DNA from: JANPCX01 sp050916095
GTDB lineage: Bacteria; Pseudomonadota; Gammaproteobacteria; Burkholderiales; Burkholderiaceae_C
Length of the DNA stretch: 64,000 nt
Assembly: GCA_050916095.1 (NCBI GenBank)
Contig: CP050901.1
Coordinates: 2,046,001 to 2,110,000 of the forward strand
Direction: 5' to 3'
The notes under the pieces were generated by a model that ran no database searches, had not been told where the DNA came from, and saw only the letters and a list, made by a program, of their open reading frames with translations. Both the position numbers and the translations under genes were made by a program. Below, piece after piece: positions 47,662 through 55,756 of this stretch (the first letter of the stretch is position 1; each line of letters begins with the position of its first letter).

Positions 47662-48387
47662 TTACCCGCCGAACGTCTCCGCCAATGCCTGCTCAGGCGT
47701 GCGCTCGGTGCTGGCGTCAAACAGCGGCTTGTTGTCGGGCTCGCCCTGCAGTGCGCTCTCTGGAATCTCCAGGAGGTCGTCAAGCTGCTCGATCACCACG
47801 GTCACGTAGCCGCCGGCGCTGTCAGCGAGCGCATGAGACTCCGGCGTGTTCACCAGCTTCAGACCGGCCTTGACATCGTCCATGCCCTTGAATTCGACTT
47901 TCTCCACCTGGGCGCGGAATGTCACGCGGGCATTGGCGGCGATGATCTTCACGGCGTCGCGCACAACGTCCTTCATGTCGTTGTGCAGGCCGCGCAGCAC
48001 CGATGCCTGCTCGGATTCGCGCAACTTGCTCCAGGGCTCGGCGAGCGTTGTGAATCGCTTCTTGGCAACGTCCAGCATGCGGCCCATCATGAACAGCTCT
48101 GCGTGGCCTTCGGTGCCGTATTCGGGGTGCTCGAATGTCGTAGGGTCTGGGTCTTGCGCTTCGGCGTCGGCGTCGGCGGGCATTGCAGCAAGACCTTCGG
48201 CGGTCAGCAGCACCGTGTATTTGCCATCTGCTTCGTAGATGACGGTGCCCTCGGCTTGCAGGGCCTCGACAAGCGCGGCGGCGGCGTTGTAGCCGATCTT
48301 CAGGTGGTGCTGGATGAGGCTGATGGTGCATTTGCGCTTTTCTACGACAAGGGCGCGGGCTTCTTCGATGCGGGATTCTTGTGACAT
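47662..48387 (-). CDS. Phage protein with FtsK-gamma-like winged helix
   Basis: 241 residues. Residues 5-55 (RIEEARALVVEKRKCTISLIQHHLKIGYNAAAALVEALQAEGTV) closely follow the gamma winged-helix domain of FtsK, which reads KOPS DNA. The remainder is helical without known motif. It is a stand-alone gamma domain joined to a phage domain, suggesting sequence-specific DNA binding. Part of the leftward operon. Confidence 0.7.
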   Translation of the reverse strand: MSQESRIEEARALVVEKRKCTISLIQHHLKIGYNAAAALVEALQAEGTVIYEADGKYTVLLTAEGLAAMPADADAEAQDPDPTTFEHPEYGTEGHAELFMMGRMLDVAKKRFTTLAEPWSKLRESEQASVLRGLHNDMKDVVRDAVKIIAANARVTFRAQVEKVEFKGMDDVKAGLKLVNTPESHALADSAGGYVTVVIEQLDDLLEIPESALQGEPDNKPLFDASTERTPEQALAETFGG

Positions 48388-48451
48388 GGGTTCTCCAGGT
48401 GGTGTTGTGGCGACGGGGAGGGCGCCAGGCCCTCCGTCGGATCAATCCGGT

Positions 48452-48859
48452 CTATGCCTTGGCCTGACCCTGTTGGTACGACATCCACTCGGCATAGGCG
48501 CTGCCGACCGGTGCCGGTTCGCCGGGTTGCAGCAGTCGTACCGAGGTACGGGCATGCATGACACCGTTTTGATCGGCAACCGTCAGGTTCACCATGAAGT
48601 CAGACCACACGTAGGCGATGCCGGCATCAAGTGGTTGCGCGGTGTCGTTTTGCGCGATGTAGTTGCTGGCGTATGGATCCGTGGTGCGCTCGAATTCGCT
48701 GGGCCAGTACCAGACGCGGCGACCGATCGTTGGCTTGATGACGACCTCAACTGCAGCGGCCTGCGGGGCCAAAGTGGCCACGGCGTCGGCGTCGGTTTCG
48801 GAAGTTGGTGCGTCGGCTGCAGCCTGGGATTCAAGGGATGCGGTGTTTTCAGAGTTCAT
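48452..48859 (-). CDS. Phage protein of unknown function
   Basis: 135 residues. First 40 residues Ala/Glu-rich and disordered; the rest is a small beta domain (GRRVWYWPSEFER, DAGIAYVWSDFMVNLTVADQNG). Similar proteins occur in leftward operons of Burkholderiales phages. Function unknown. Confidence 0.65.
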   Translation of the reverse strand: MNSENTASLESQAAADAPTSETDADAVATLAPQAAAVEVVIKPTIGRRVWYWPSEFERTTDPYASNYIAQNDTAQPLDAGIAYVWSDFMVNLTVADQNGVMHARTSVRLLQPGEPAPVGSAYAEWMSYQQGQAKA

Positions 48860-48896
48860 CTTTCAGTCTTTCTTTGGTGGTGGGAAAACGGTTGGT

Positions 48897-49232
48897 TCAG
48901 TTTGCGATTTGGTGCAAGTTGGCTGGTTCGGCAAGTTCAATTCGCGCCCGTTCGTTGGCCTCAACCAGCTCGGTGCGTTTGTTCTGGATGTGTGCACGGA
49001 TCACTGACTCCGCCAAGACTGGGCTCACCTGAAACAAGCGGTGCGAGTTTTCCCCGCTCGGGATGCCAAGCTGCAGTTGTCTTAGGTGACCAAAAGCGTC
49101 GCGCAACGTAGGCGCGTGCTTGTCCGCCATCTGGCGCTCACGCTCCTTCGCCATGTCTGCGAGCAGCTTTTCGCCTGCATCTATTTCGCGGTATGCATGC
49201 CAGATCGCTACGGCTGTGTCTTGAGTAATCAT
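48897..49232 (-). CDS. Phage protein of unknown function
   Basis: 111 residues, helical, with EIDAGEKLLADMAKERERQMADKHAPTLRDAFGHLRQLQLGIPSG. Pattern seen in phage early operons next to RecT-like genes. Function unknown. Confidence 0.65.
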   Translation of the reverse strand: MITQDTAVAIWHAYREIDAGEKLLADMAKERERQMADKHAPTLRDAFGHLRQLQLGIPSGENSHRLFQVSPVLAESVIRAHIQNKRTELVEANERARIELAEPANLHQIAN

Positions 49233-49258
49233 GGGGTTCCTTTTTGAGTGGTGGGTGG

Positions 49259-49597
49259 TCAGGCTTCGACGGCTTTCAACACGGCGTCCCGCGCAGCCCT
49301 GGCATTCGCAAGCTCTTTGGCGTCGCCGTCACGCTCGGCAGCCCGCCACTGGCGCAGGGCGTCAAGCATGGTCTGCACGTTGGCTGGCGAGTGGCTGTCA
49401 AAGTCGAAAGCGATGCGACCGATGCGGCAGGCCCCATAGACCTCCATGGCACCTGCGCGCTTGAAGGCGTTTTCGAGAGTGGCTGTGCGGACGTACTGCT
49501 CGTGCACGATGGGGCCGTATGTGTCCGGTCCGTAGATGTGGTGCGGCTTGTCGTTCTGGCATACGACGACGTAGATGGGGGGCTCGGTTGCGCTCAT
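49259..49597 (-). CDS. Phage protein of unknown function
   Basis: 112 residues from MSATEPPI (an in-frame GTG nine bases upstream is possible). Beta-rich first half (IYVVVCQNDKPHHIYGPDTYGP), helical second half. The ATG lies two bases after the stop of the RecT-like gene. Unknown. Confidence 0.6.
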   Translation of the reverse strand: MSATEPPIYVVVCQNDKPHHIYGPDTYGPIVHEQYVRTATLENAFKRAGAMEVYGACRIGRIAFDFDSHSPANVQTMLDALRQWRAAERDGDAKELANARAARDAVLKAVEA

Positions 49598-49598
49598 G

Positions 49599-50330
49599 TC
49601 AGGCACTTTCGGCGCTGCGTTGCTCCGCAGCGTTCATGGCTGCCACGAATGAGTCAACCTCAAGGGCAGGTTCTGACAACACAGGTGGCGTCAATGCAGA
49701 GCGCACGGCTTCAAGCCTAGTGACAGACCGAACCTCCTCCACCGTGTCGATTATTTCTTCGTTGGTTTGCAGGCCCATGCTGATTTCTGGCGCGTATGTG
49801 CGAATCAGGAACGCGGCGGCGCGGTACATAAGCATCAGTTCTGGCATGGTTTTCCACTTGCTGCCAGACTTGGTGCTCCAGCCCTCATCCTTGGCCATTT
49901 GCATCGTGACTTGAGGCCCATCAATACGCTCGCCCGTGGCCTTCTCGATAGCCCAGGCGCGGCAGCCGGTGCGATCAGGCGTCCACTCGTAGCGCAGCGC
50001 GGAGAACCGACCGCTTTGGTTGAAGCAGGCCACCAGGAATTTGGAAGACCACCCAGGATTGCCGTGGACGATGTACAGGTTCTGCATCACCATCAGCGGA
50101 GACGCCCCCATGCGGTTGGCCATCTCCAGCGCCACGATGCAGTTGGCGACGTTTCCCTGATATTGGGCTGGCACCAGTGACGAAGCGGCGAAGGCTTTAC
50201 CAATCCTGTTCGCCAATTCCCAACTGTTTTGGCTGTTGAATCCCGGCATCACCGCCGTGTCTCGCGGTTCTGTGATTTGAATTTGCTGACCGGGGCTCAG
50301 GTTCGCCAAGTCGGTGGCTGTGTCGTTCAT
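49599..50330 (-). CDS. RecT-like single-strand annealing protein
   Basis: 243 residues. Region LVPAQYQGNVANCIVALEMANRMGASPLMVMQNLYIVHGNPGWSSKFLVACFNQSGRF has the layout of RecT-family proteins, with YRAAAFLIRTYAPEISMG further on. It lies directly after a RecE-like nuclease gene, the standard phage recombination pair. Assignment rests on pattern and neighbour; not every RecT-like signature could be checked. Confidence 0.7.
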   Translation of the reverse strand: MNDTATDLANLSPGQQIQITEPRDTAVMPGFNSQNSWELANRIGKAFAASSLVPAQYQGNVANCIVALEMANRMGASPLMVMQNLYIVHGNPGWSSKFLVACFNQSGRFSALRYEWTPDRTGCRAWAIEKATGERIDGPQVTMQMAKDEGWSTKSGSKWKTMPELMLMYRAAAFLIRTYAPEISMGLQTNEEIIDTVEEVRSVTRLEAVRSALTPPVLSEPALEVDSFVAAMNAAEQRSAESA

Positions 50331-50334
50331 GTTC

Positions 50335-51168
50335 TCACTCCTTGTTCGCCCAAGCGGGCATGGTTAAAAGTTGAATGGTTTCTGGGTATCCAGGCCACTT
50401 GTCGCTGTCTGCGCATTGCCTGTGCAACATCAAAAGGCGGTCGCACTCAGCCCTGGCTTTGCTGAGAGCGTCGTCGTCCAGCATGTAGGCGGCAGCCGCG
50501 TGCGGGTAGTCAGCCTCTACCGCAGCGAAGACAAAGCCCAGCACTTGCAACCCGCTGGCGCGCCCAAAGCCGTGGCTGTACCAGGCCGCCTGCAGGTCGT
50601 AGCGGAGATTTGCAACGGCTCGCGCAAAACCCTTTGGGCTCGCGTCCTGGCACGTCTTGATGTCCACCAACACGACGCCATCGCCCGCTGGGCTCACCCA
50701 GTCGGGGCGACATTTGCATGCTGTGCCCGTGTCTTCATCCACCCAAAATGCGGACACCTCGGCCTGACCTTTGGCGAGCAGCGCGCCGACCTCAGGCAGA
50801 GACAAGACAGACGCGTGTTGTCTCTGCGCTGCTTGCATTTGCTCGTGCGTCACGACTTCCATGGCGGCAGGTTTCGCGGCCATCCATGCTTTGCCGTCTT
50901 TTGTGCGCAAGTCCAGGCCTTCGGGGCGAGCAACGTAACGCTCCGCGAGCTTGTTGGGCTCCAGAATCGCGCAATGTGCCAGCGTGCCGGCCACCATTGC
51001 GGCAGACTCTTCTTTCTCTGGGCGGTTAGGGTCAATGTTCGACGCCCAGAAATGCCTCGGGCTCTTTGCCAACGTCTTGAGGCCGCTTGAACCAAGCGCC
51101 GGGTGTGCGTGGTAATCCGCATTGGAGAGGTCGCGCACGATGCCGACAGGGAGTGTTCTGGCGTTCAT
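50335..51168 (-). CDS. RecE-like PD-(D/E)XK exonuclease
   Basis: 277 residues from MNARTLPV. NADYHAHPALGSSGLKTLAKSPRHFWA and AAMVAGTLAHCAILEPNK are typical of the RecE/DUF3799 nuclease family; the active site is in CRPDWVSPAGDGVVLVDIKTCQDA (Asp, then Asp-x-Lys). Degrades one strand of DNA ends to feed RecT. TTGGAG precedes the ATG. Longer upstream starts would overlap the gene before. Confidence 0.85.
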   Translation of the reverse strand: MNARTLPVGIVRDLSNADYHAHPALGSSGLKTLAKSPRHFWASNIDPNRPEKEESAAMVAGTLAHCAILEPNKLAERYVARPEGLDLRTKDGKAWMAAKPAAMEVVTHEQMQAAQRQHASVLSLPEVGALLAKGQAEVSAFWVDEDTGTACKCRPDWVSPAGDGVVLVDIKTCQDASPKGFARAVANLRYDLQAAWYSHGFGRASGLQVLGFVFAAVEADYPHAAAAYMLDDDALSKARAECDRLLMLHRQCADSDKWPGYPETIQLLTMPAWANKE

Positions 51169-51314
51169 CGGTTGCTCCAAGGCGACGGCTGGCAAAGCCA
51201 AGCCAGCAGCGCCCGCAACGTGCGGCGCAAAGTTCGTGGGCGGCGTGGCACCGGCTCGTGGTGCTCGAATGCGTTGCCCGTGAAGACGCGGTGGAAACCG
51301 TGTTTCTCGTTCAT
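51165..51314 (-). CDS. 49-residue basic protein in the recombination operon
   Basis: MNEKHGFHRVFTGNAFEHHEPV followed by an Arg-rich helix (RRPRTLRRTLRALLAWLCQPSPW). Coupled on both sides by ATGA overlaps, which supports real translation. The position is that of small proteins between regulator and exonuclease (lambda kil/gam region). Function unknown. Confidence 0.5.
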   Translation of the reverse strand: MNEKHGFHRVFTGNAFEHHEPVPRRPRTLRRTLRALLAWLCQPSPWSNR

Positions 51315-51856
51315 GCGGCCACCTTGTGTCGATCAAGTGGCGGCAGTTGCCCAGCAGCCCCAGATGCGTACCACTCGAATACATCGGCGCAAACCGCGTT
51401 TCCGTTGAGCGGGTAGGTTACGAGGTGCCACGCCATGATTCGCTCAATCGCGGCGCGCAGCAGCTTGTTCTCGCACTCATGGGTTGACCTGACGAGTGCG
51501 TCCGCCGCGTTCTGCAGCGCCTCAAACTCACCCTTCACGCGCAGCGCCTCACCGCCGGCGTAGGCGCGGGCACGGTCTATGAGTTCCGATTCACCCGCGC
51601 TGATTTCTTCGCCATGCTCTTGTTCGATGGCGGCGATAAGTTCTGCCACCAGCGTCTGCGGGCTTAGCTCGTTGATGTCCTGATACCCTCTTGTTGCAAG
51701 CAACGCCTCGGCACTCTCGGCATCAATGCGACGATGCCCACCCAGCGTCTTCCACGCCTTGAGCTTCCCTGAGTCAACCCAGCGCTGAACGGTCTGGATG
51801 GAAACACCGAGGCGGCGGGCGATTTCCACGGTGCTGTATGTGCGGGAGGCGGTCAT
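51311..51856 (-). CDS. MerR/excisionase-type HTH protein
   Basis: 181 residues. The N-terminus YSTVEIARRLGVSIQTVQRWVDSGKLKAWKTLGGHRRI is a winged HTH like that of MerR or BldC proteins. The C-terminal 120 residues are helical, unlike those proteins. Likely a DNA-binding regulator of the leftward operon. Confidence 0.75.
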   Translation of the reverse strand: MTASRTYSTVEIARRLGVSIQTVQRWVDSGKLKAWKTLGGHRRIDAESAEALLATRGYQDINELSPQTLVAELIAAIEQEHGEEISAGESELIDRARAYAGGEALRVKGEFEALQNAADALVRSTHECENKLLRAAIERIMAWHLVTYPLNGNAVCADVFEWYASGAAGQLPPLDRHKVAA

Positions 51857-52059
51857 GACAACCTCCGCACCAGATCGTCGGCGTCGTCAACACCGGGGCG
51901 TGGATTTGCCGTGCCGTCCGCCCGAACATAAAACCTCATCCTCAGATAGCCATGCCTTTCGACTTTGACGGGAAACAAGTCGTCGGGATTCGTTGCCACC
52001 ACCGTCACCGTCTCTCCGCCACGAGTCAGCCAAACTTGATTGATCTCAATTGGTTCCAT
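51853..52059 (-). CDS. Small phage protein
   Basis: 68 residues, beta barrel-like (INQVWLTRGGETVTVVATNPDDLFPVKVERHGYLRMRFYVRADG), a pattern common among small phage proteins of unknown role. Coupled by ATGA to the HTH gene. Confidence 0.65.
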   Translation of the reverse strand: MEPIEINQVWLTRGGETVTVVATNPDDLFPVKVERHGYLRMRFYVRADGTANPRPGVDDADDLVRRLS

Positions 52060-52062
52060 GGC

Positions 52063-52494
52063 TCAATCCCCACAAAAACGGTTTGCGCCATAGGCCCAGC
52101 GCAGCACGGACTCGTCCATGTGCACGGCGTCGTAGTCCTGCCAGGGCACCAGGGCCTCGACGGGCTTACCCAAGGCATGCGCCTTGCGCCAGAGCAGGAA
52201 GGCCTTGTATTGGTCGCGGTACTTGTCTCGTGTGGCCGCGCTCATGTCGTCGAACCGCGTGGCAGGGAAGGCGTCAACACGCAGCAGCTCGGCGTCGGCT
52301 GGCACCAGGTCGATGCCGTCTGGCGCGTCGTGCATGGCGCGCTGGACGATGTGCGTGCGCTGCTCGCGTTTGCCGTCGGCCTTGATGTACTCAACGACAA
52401 CCACGAACGGCCACAGCGTGGCTCGGTCAATCGCCTGGGCTGACTGCACTGACGCCAGTGCCAGGCTTTGCATGTCTATCGTTGTTTGCATCAC
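52063..52494 (-). CDS. Phage protein, first gene of leftward operon
   Basis: 143 residues, with RATLWPFVVVVEYIKADGKREQRTHIVQ and DKYRDQYKAFLLWRKA. First gene after promoter PL2, with GGAGACGAG as ribosome site. Unknown function. Confidence 0.65.
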   Translation of the reverse strand: MMQTTIDMQSLALASVQSAQAIDRATLWPFVVVVEYIKADGKREQRTHIVQRAMHDAPDGIDLVPADAELLRVDAFPATRFDDMSAATRDKYRDQYKAFLLWRKAHALGKPVEALVPWQDYDAVHMDESVLRWAYGANRFCGD

Positions 52495-52519
52495 TCGTCT
52501 CCGGGGTGGGGATGAGTGA

Positions 52520-52561
52520 AGTCTACGGCGAGTAGACGAACGTTGTCAACGGGGAGTAGAC
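52520..52561 (-). promoter_or_regulatory. Prophage 2 leftward promoter with two operators
   Basis: Minus strand TTGACA (52544-52549), 18-base spacer, TAGACT (52520-52525). Operators GTCTAC-GGCGA-GTAGAC (52521-52537) and GTCAAC-GGGGA-GTAGAC (52545-52561) have centres 24 bases apart, covering the -10 and the -35. The same palindrome and spacing recur at the cro promoter. Confidence 0.8.
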
Positions 52562-52698
52562 GTAAATATTAAAATTGTTGCGCACCACGCACGCGGCATC
52601 TGGTTTCGCCGGCATGCCACACATGCCGGCGATCAACTTTGGAGCGTGTGACGCCACCAAAAAGCTAGAAAAGTGCGACGGTAGGAATTGATGATCGC

Positions 52699-52722
52699 AA
52701 AAAAGCCCGCTCGTGGCGGGCT
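52699..52722 (-). terminator. Terminator of the exported-protein cluster
   Basis: On the minus strand AGCCCGC and GCGGGCT pair around CACGA, followed by six T. It lies just after the PEP-CTERM gene and would end leftward transcription of that cluster before the PL region. The ~130 bases between it and PL (52562-52698) hold only a GCCGGCATG inverted repeat and no gene. Confidence 0.8.
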
Positions 52723-52749
52723 GGTGGTGTGCGACGGTTGATTGGGCTC

Positions 52750-53433
52750 TTAAGCCCTTTTTCTATTGAGCCGCCAGCGAAAAACTGCCGCACAAAATGC
52801 CATCAGCATCAGGGCTGACGACGAAGGTTCGGGTACGTGAGACGAAAAACTCACGTTGAGGATGGGCGTGAGGTTGCTGGACTGCAAAAAGAACGTACGG
52901 TCTTCTGGTTGCAATCCGTTCGGCATGTTGCCCGCGCGGACAGCAAATAGCCCGGGTGCCGATGGTGCCAGGGCCCAGTCGTTAAAGGCCTCCATTTGGT
53001 AACGGGTGTAGAACCAATACGTTCCCGCCGACGGAAGAGCGACGCTCAGCCCTGAAAGCGACAAAAAATCACCTGGGGCCAAGCCTATGCCGCCGACGCT
53101 CCCGGGCCTAGTGCAAGCGCTGTAGCCTGAGGCCTCTATGTTGGTGGAGCAAATAGTCGTCTCGTAAATTGAGCCTGGTGGGGGCGCGAAGTAGTCCGGG
53201 GCCTCGTTGTCGATAAGGTCCCCTGTGGCTATGCCAACCGTGAATGGGTGAGACTGAAAACCTGTCAGCGCTGGCGTCAATGCCGCCTGGATCGCGGTTA
53301 AGGTTCCGGGGCTATCAACAACAAACCCGGACGCGAAGTCAGTCCAACTAGCGTCAGCTCCAGTGATGGCCGCATTGGAAGCACCTACTGAAATTGCAAG
53401 GGCAATTGGAGCGAGGGCGCGAAATGTTGTCAT
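52750..53433 (-). CDS. PEP-CTERM exported protein
   Basis: 227 residues. Signal peptide at the N-terminus (ALAPIALAISVGASNA), a beta-rich middle with one Cys pair (CSTN, SACT), and at the C-terminus the full PEP-CTERM sorting signal: VPEPS, a hydrophobic helix (ALMLMAFCAAVF) and a basic tail. Such proteins are processed by host exosortase and tied to exopolysaccharide or the cell surface. Very unusual in a phage; it lies between PL and the repressor with two other exported proteins. Confidence 0.85.
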   Translation of the reverse strand: MTTFRALAPIALAISVGASNAAITGADASWTDFASGFVVDSPGTLTAIQAALTPALTGFQSHPFTVGIATGDLIDNEAPDYFAPPPGSIYETTICSTNIEASGYSACTRPGSVGGIGLAPGDFLSLSGLSVALPSAGTYWFYTRYQMEAFNDWALAPSAPGLFAVRAGNMPNGLQPEDRTFFLQSSNLTPILNVSFSSHVPEPSSSALMLMAFCAAVFRWRLNRKRA

Positions 53434-53441
53434 GTCGATAC

Positions 53442-53567
53442 TCAGTGGCAGTGGTAAGTGCCGTTCTTGCGGTCATGGTGACAGCCCTTCTTGTCTAGGC
53501 CGCCTGGGTGGGCGAGGGATAGCGTAGCGGTCACCAGAATGGCAGCGAGGATTGCGAGTTTCTTCAT
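53442..53567 (-). CDS. 41-residue exported YHYH-type peptide
   Basis: Signal peptide MKKLAILAAILVTATLSLAH followed by PGGLDKKGCHHDRKNGTYHCH. The G-G-L-D-x-x-G-C-H-x-D and YHCH signature is that of YHYH-domain proteins, often at the C-terminus of secreted nucleases or alone. Mature peptide is only about 21 residues. Second member of the exported cluster. Confidence 0.65.
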   Translation of the reverse strand: MKKLAILAAILVTATLSLAHPGGLDKKGCHHDRKNGTYHCH

Positions 53568-53579
53568 TGAGGTTTTTGC

Positions 53580-53867
53580 CTACTCGCAGCGGAATTGCAC
53601 TTCAGCGGAGGCGTACGTTCCGTAGCCAGAATCTCGCCCAGCGCTATTCATTGGCACCATGGTGCGGTTTTTGTCTTCACAGAACTTCGCGCCCTGCTGG
53701 AAAAAGCGCGCTTTCACGGCGCTGCTGGAGTAATCGGTAAAGTTGCCAAGGCCGCCAATCATGTACGTGTTGGGGCCGATCTGGACCGGACCGTCGGTGC
53801 CTGTGGCGCATCCCGCTAAAAAAGAGAAAACGAATAAGGTCAAAGCCAACCGATTAAAGAAACTCAA
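53580..53867 (-). CDS. Small lipoprotein
   Basis: 95 residues if translated from TTG at 53867, which has a GAAGGAAG site. Signal peptide ending in the lipobox FLAGC, then a beta domain (GPNTYMIGGLGNFTDYSSSAVKARFFQQGAKFCEDKN). Likely anchored in the outer membrane. The family resembles bacterial lipoproteins of unknown role. Upstream gene of the exported cluster, 114 bases from the repressor. Confidence 0.7.
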   Translation of the reverse strand: MSFFNRLALTLFVFSFLAGCATGTDGPVQIGPNTYMIGGLGNFTDYSSSAVKARFFQQGAKFCEDKNRTMVPMNSAGRDSGYGTYASAEVQFRCE

Positions 53868-53981
53868 CTTTCTTCCTTCGCGTGAAATCCAGCACAACAC
53901 CCCCCGAAACAGGCGGGGAGAACCCCGCGAACCGGGGAATTGTTGATTGTGGTTGTTTTGTAAGTATATGAACCTTGGGGT

Positions 53982-54365
53982 TTATCCGAGTGTGCCGGTT
54001 CGTTTCCCAGGCGGCGCCACCTGGTTGATCTCAACACCAAGCTGGGCGGCAACGAGCAGTAGCCCACCCTCTAGCCGGTCCAAATCTCGGGGCTCCAGTC
54101 CAGTGACAGAGGAAAAGTCAATCTTTTGGAATGGCCAGCGCTTTACCCCAAACAGCAATTCGTCGGCGCTCATCTCGTACAGGTTGCACAACGAGGCAAT
54201 CTCGGGGTGCTTGATGTTTCTCTCGCCGGTTTCCCAAAAGCCAAGGGTGGCTTTGCTAACCCGTAGTTTTTGCGATGCCACAGCGAGCGACCAGCCTTTT
54301 GCGTGTCGGGCTGCGGCCAGGCGTGAGCCAAGCTCACGATTGTTCAATTCAGTCCACTGATCCAT
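53982..54365 (-). CDS. Short CI-like repressor of prophage 2
   Basis: 127 residues from MDQWTELN. HTH at about 13-50 (SRLAAARHAKGWSLAVASQKLRVSKATLGFWETGE). The C-terminus has RWPFQKIDFSS and RDLDRLEGGLLLVAAQLGVEI, matching the prophage 1 repressor. No LexA/CI cleavage domain. The three exported-protein genes lie downstream on the same strand, so transcription from the repressor promoter could reach them. Confidence 0.85.
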   Translation of the reverse strand: MDQWTELNNRELGSRLAAARHAKGWSLAVASQKLRVSKATLGFWETGERNIKHPEIASLCNLYEMSADELLFGVKRWPFQKIDFSSVTGLEPRDLDRLEGGLLLVAAQLGVEINQVAPPGKRTGTLG

Positions 54366-54398
54366 GCGGTTTAGTTTGCGCGTGCCACGCACATCGGC

Positions 54399-54440
54399 GC
54401 CCACTGCCAGTTGACGACTATCGTCTACTGCGCGTAGACT
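54399..54440 (+). promoter_or_regulatory. Prophage 2 rightward promoter with operators
   Basis: TTGACG (54411-54416), 18-base spacer, TAGACT (54435-54440). Operator GTCTAC-TGCGC-GTAGAC (54423-54439) covers the -10; a weaker copy GCCCAC-TGCCA-GTTGAC (54399-54415) lies 24 bases upstream, mirroring PL. The -10 ends six bases before the cro ATG. Confidence 0.78.
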
Positions 54441-54446
54441 GCGGGC

Positions 54447-54719
54447 ATGAGCAAAACATCTACCCCTGAAAAGCAGGCCCTCGCCCGAGCTGTTGAGGTT
54501 GCCGGGGGGCAGGCTGCACTTGCAAGCGCCCTCGGCTTCAGCGATCCCCGCAGAGTCTGGCCCTGGTTCATGGCTGAGCGCCGTGTCCCGGCTGAGCACT
54601 GCCCGGCGATCGAGCGAGTCACGAAGGAAAGAGGGGCCCCCGTCTTCTGCGAAGAACTGCGTCCCGACATCCCCTGGGACGTTCTGCGCGAGCAGACAAG
54701 TACGGTGTTGGGTGGCTGA
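54447..54719 (+). CDS. Cro-like regulator of prophage 2
   Basis: 90 residues. HTH QALARAVEVAGGQAALASALGFSDPRRVWPWFMAERRVPAEHCPAIERVT is YdaS/Cro-like. Opposes the repressor. Possible leaderless transcript. Confidence 0.8.
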   Translation: MSKTSTPEKQALARAVEVAGGQAALASALGFSDPRRVWPWFMAERRVPAEHCPAIERVTKERGAPVFCEELRPDIPWDVLREQTSTVLGG

Positions 54720-54720
54720 T

Positions 54721-55074
54721 GTGGTTGCAAGTGTGTCCATATCGCCAGTGTCGGACGACGACATTGCAATCTCAAGCAACCGCTTGAGTGCAGGCTTGCA
54801 ATTGGTTGCACAAGCCCTGGCAAGCACCCCCCTCGACACGCTTGCTCAGTCGATTGGAAAGACTGACACCACCCAAGTTAGCCGCATGCGCTCAGGCGAA
54901 CTGAACGTTCGTTTCACCGATGCGGTGCGCATGCTCCACGCCGCCGGGCTGAAGGTCGTGCCGGCCGATCGTATTTGCGTGGCCAGAGACAAGTTCCAGG
55001 CCATGGTGACCATCGCCAGCGCCGCGATGTCTTGCCCCGACACCGTCAAGAAACTCACTTGGGACGAGTCATGA
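54721..55074 (+). CDS. CII-like activator of prophage 2
   Basis: 117 residues with a GTG start chosen just after the cro stop (another GTG nine bases earlier is possible). HTH around LDTLAQSIGKTDTTQVSRMRSGE; tail AAGLKVVPADRICVARDKFQAMVTIASAAMS...LTWDES, related to the prophage 1 CII-like protein. Role inferred from lambda. Confidence 0.75.
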   Translation: MVASVSISPVSDDDIAISSNRLSAGLQLVAQALASTPLDTLAQSIGKTDTTQVSRMRSGELNVRFTDAVRMLHAAGLKVVPADRICVARDKFQAMVTIASAAMSCPDTVKKLTWDES

Positions 55075-55253
55075 ACGAACCGATGACCTACGAAGAAATC
55101 GAGCGTCTCGAAATGCAGTGGGCATTCGAGGAACTCGTGAAAGACGCAGCCGAAAAAGGCATGGTCGTCACCGTTGAACAGGTGCCGCTGACGCCGCTGG
55201 CCATGGGCCACTACGAAACACGGGTGACGGTGCGGAAGGCGAGGGCGGCATGA
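55071..55253 (+). CDS. Small phage protein
   Basis: 60 residues from MNEPMTYE, ATGA-coupled on both sides. Acidic helix then beta. Unknown. Confidence 0.6.
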   Translation: MNEPMTYEEIERLEMQWAFEELVKDAAEKGMVVTVEQVPLTPLAMGHYETRVTVRKARAA

Positions 55254-55756
55254 ATCAACAGCCTCGCGTGCTTGACCCGTGCTGTGGCAGCCGCATGTTC
55301 TGGTTTGACAAGAAAAACCCCGACGTTGTCTTTGGCGACTGCCGCCAAGAGACGCTGACGGTTACCGACAACAGCCGTGGCAACACCACCGGTCAGCGCA
55401 CTATTTGCATTGAGCCCGACACGCTCCTGGACTTCCGAAAACTGCCGTACCCGGACGCCACATTCAAGCTGGTGGCGTTTGATCCGCCGCACCTTGTGCA
55501 TGCGGGCCCACGTTCTTGGTTGGCCGCGAAGTACGGAAAGCTGGGGGCCGACTGGCGCGATGACTTGCGCCAAGGCTTTGCTGAATGCTTCCGTGTACTG
55601 GATCACGACGGCGTGCTGGTCTTCAAGTGGAACGAGACACAGGTAAAGCTGCAAGAAGTCCTCGCCCTCACGCCACATGCGCCACTGCTTGGGAACACAG
55701 CAGGAAAGACAAACGGGACGCACTGGCTTTTGTTTATGAAGGCGGGGGCGGCATGA
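55250..55756 (+). CDS. Class I methyltransferase-like phage protein
   Basis: 168 residues. DPCCGSRMFW at 9-18 is an AdoMet motif I variant and DPPH at 78-81 is the catalytic motif IV of amino-methyltransferases. DNA adenine or cytosine-N4 methylation is likely; small phage enzymes of this type lack a target-recognition domain and are of unclear specificity. Confidence 0.75.
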   Translation: MNQQPRVLDPCCGSRMFWFDKKNPDVVFGDCRQETLTVTDNSRGNTTGQRTICIEPDTLLDFRKLPYPDATFKLVAFDPPHLVHAGPRSWLAAKYGKLGADWRDDLRQGFAECFRVLDHDGVLVFKWNETQVKLQEVLALTPHAPLLGNTAGKTNGTHWLLFMKAGAA

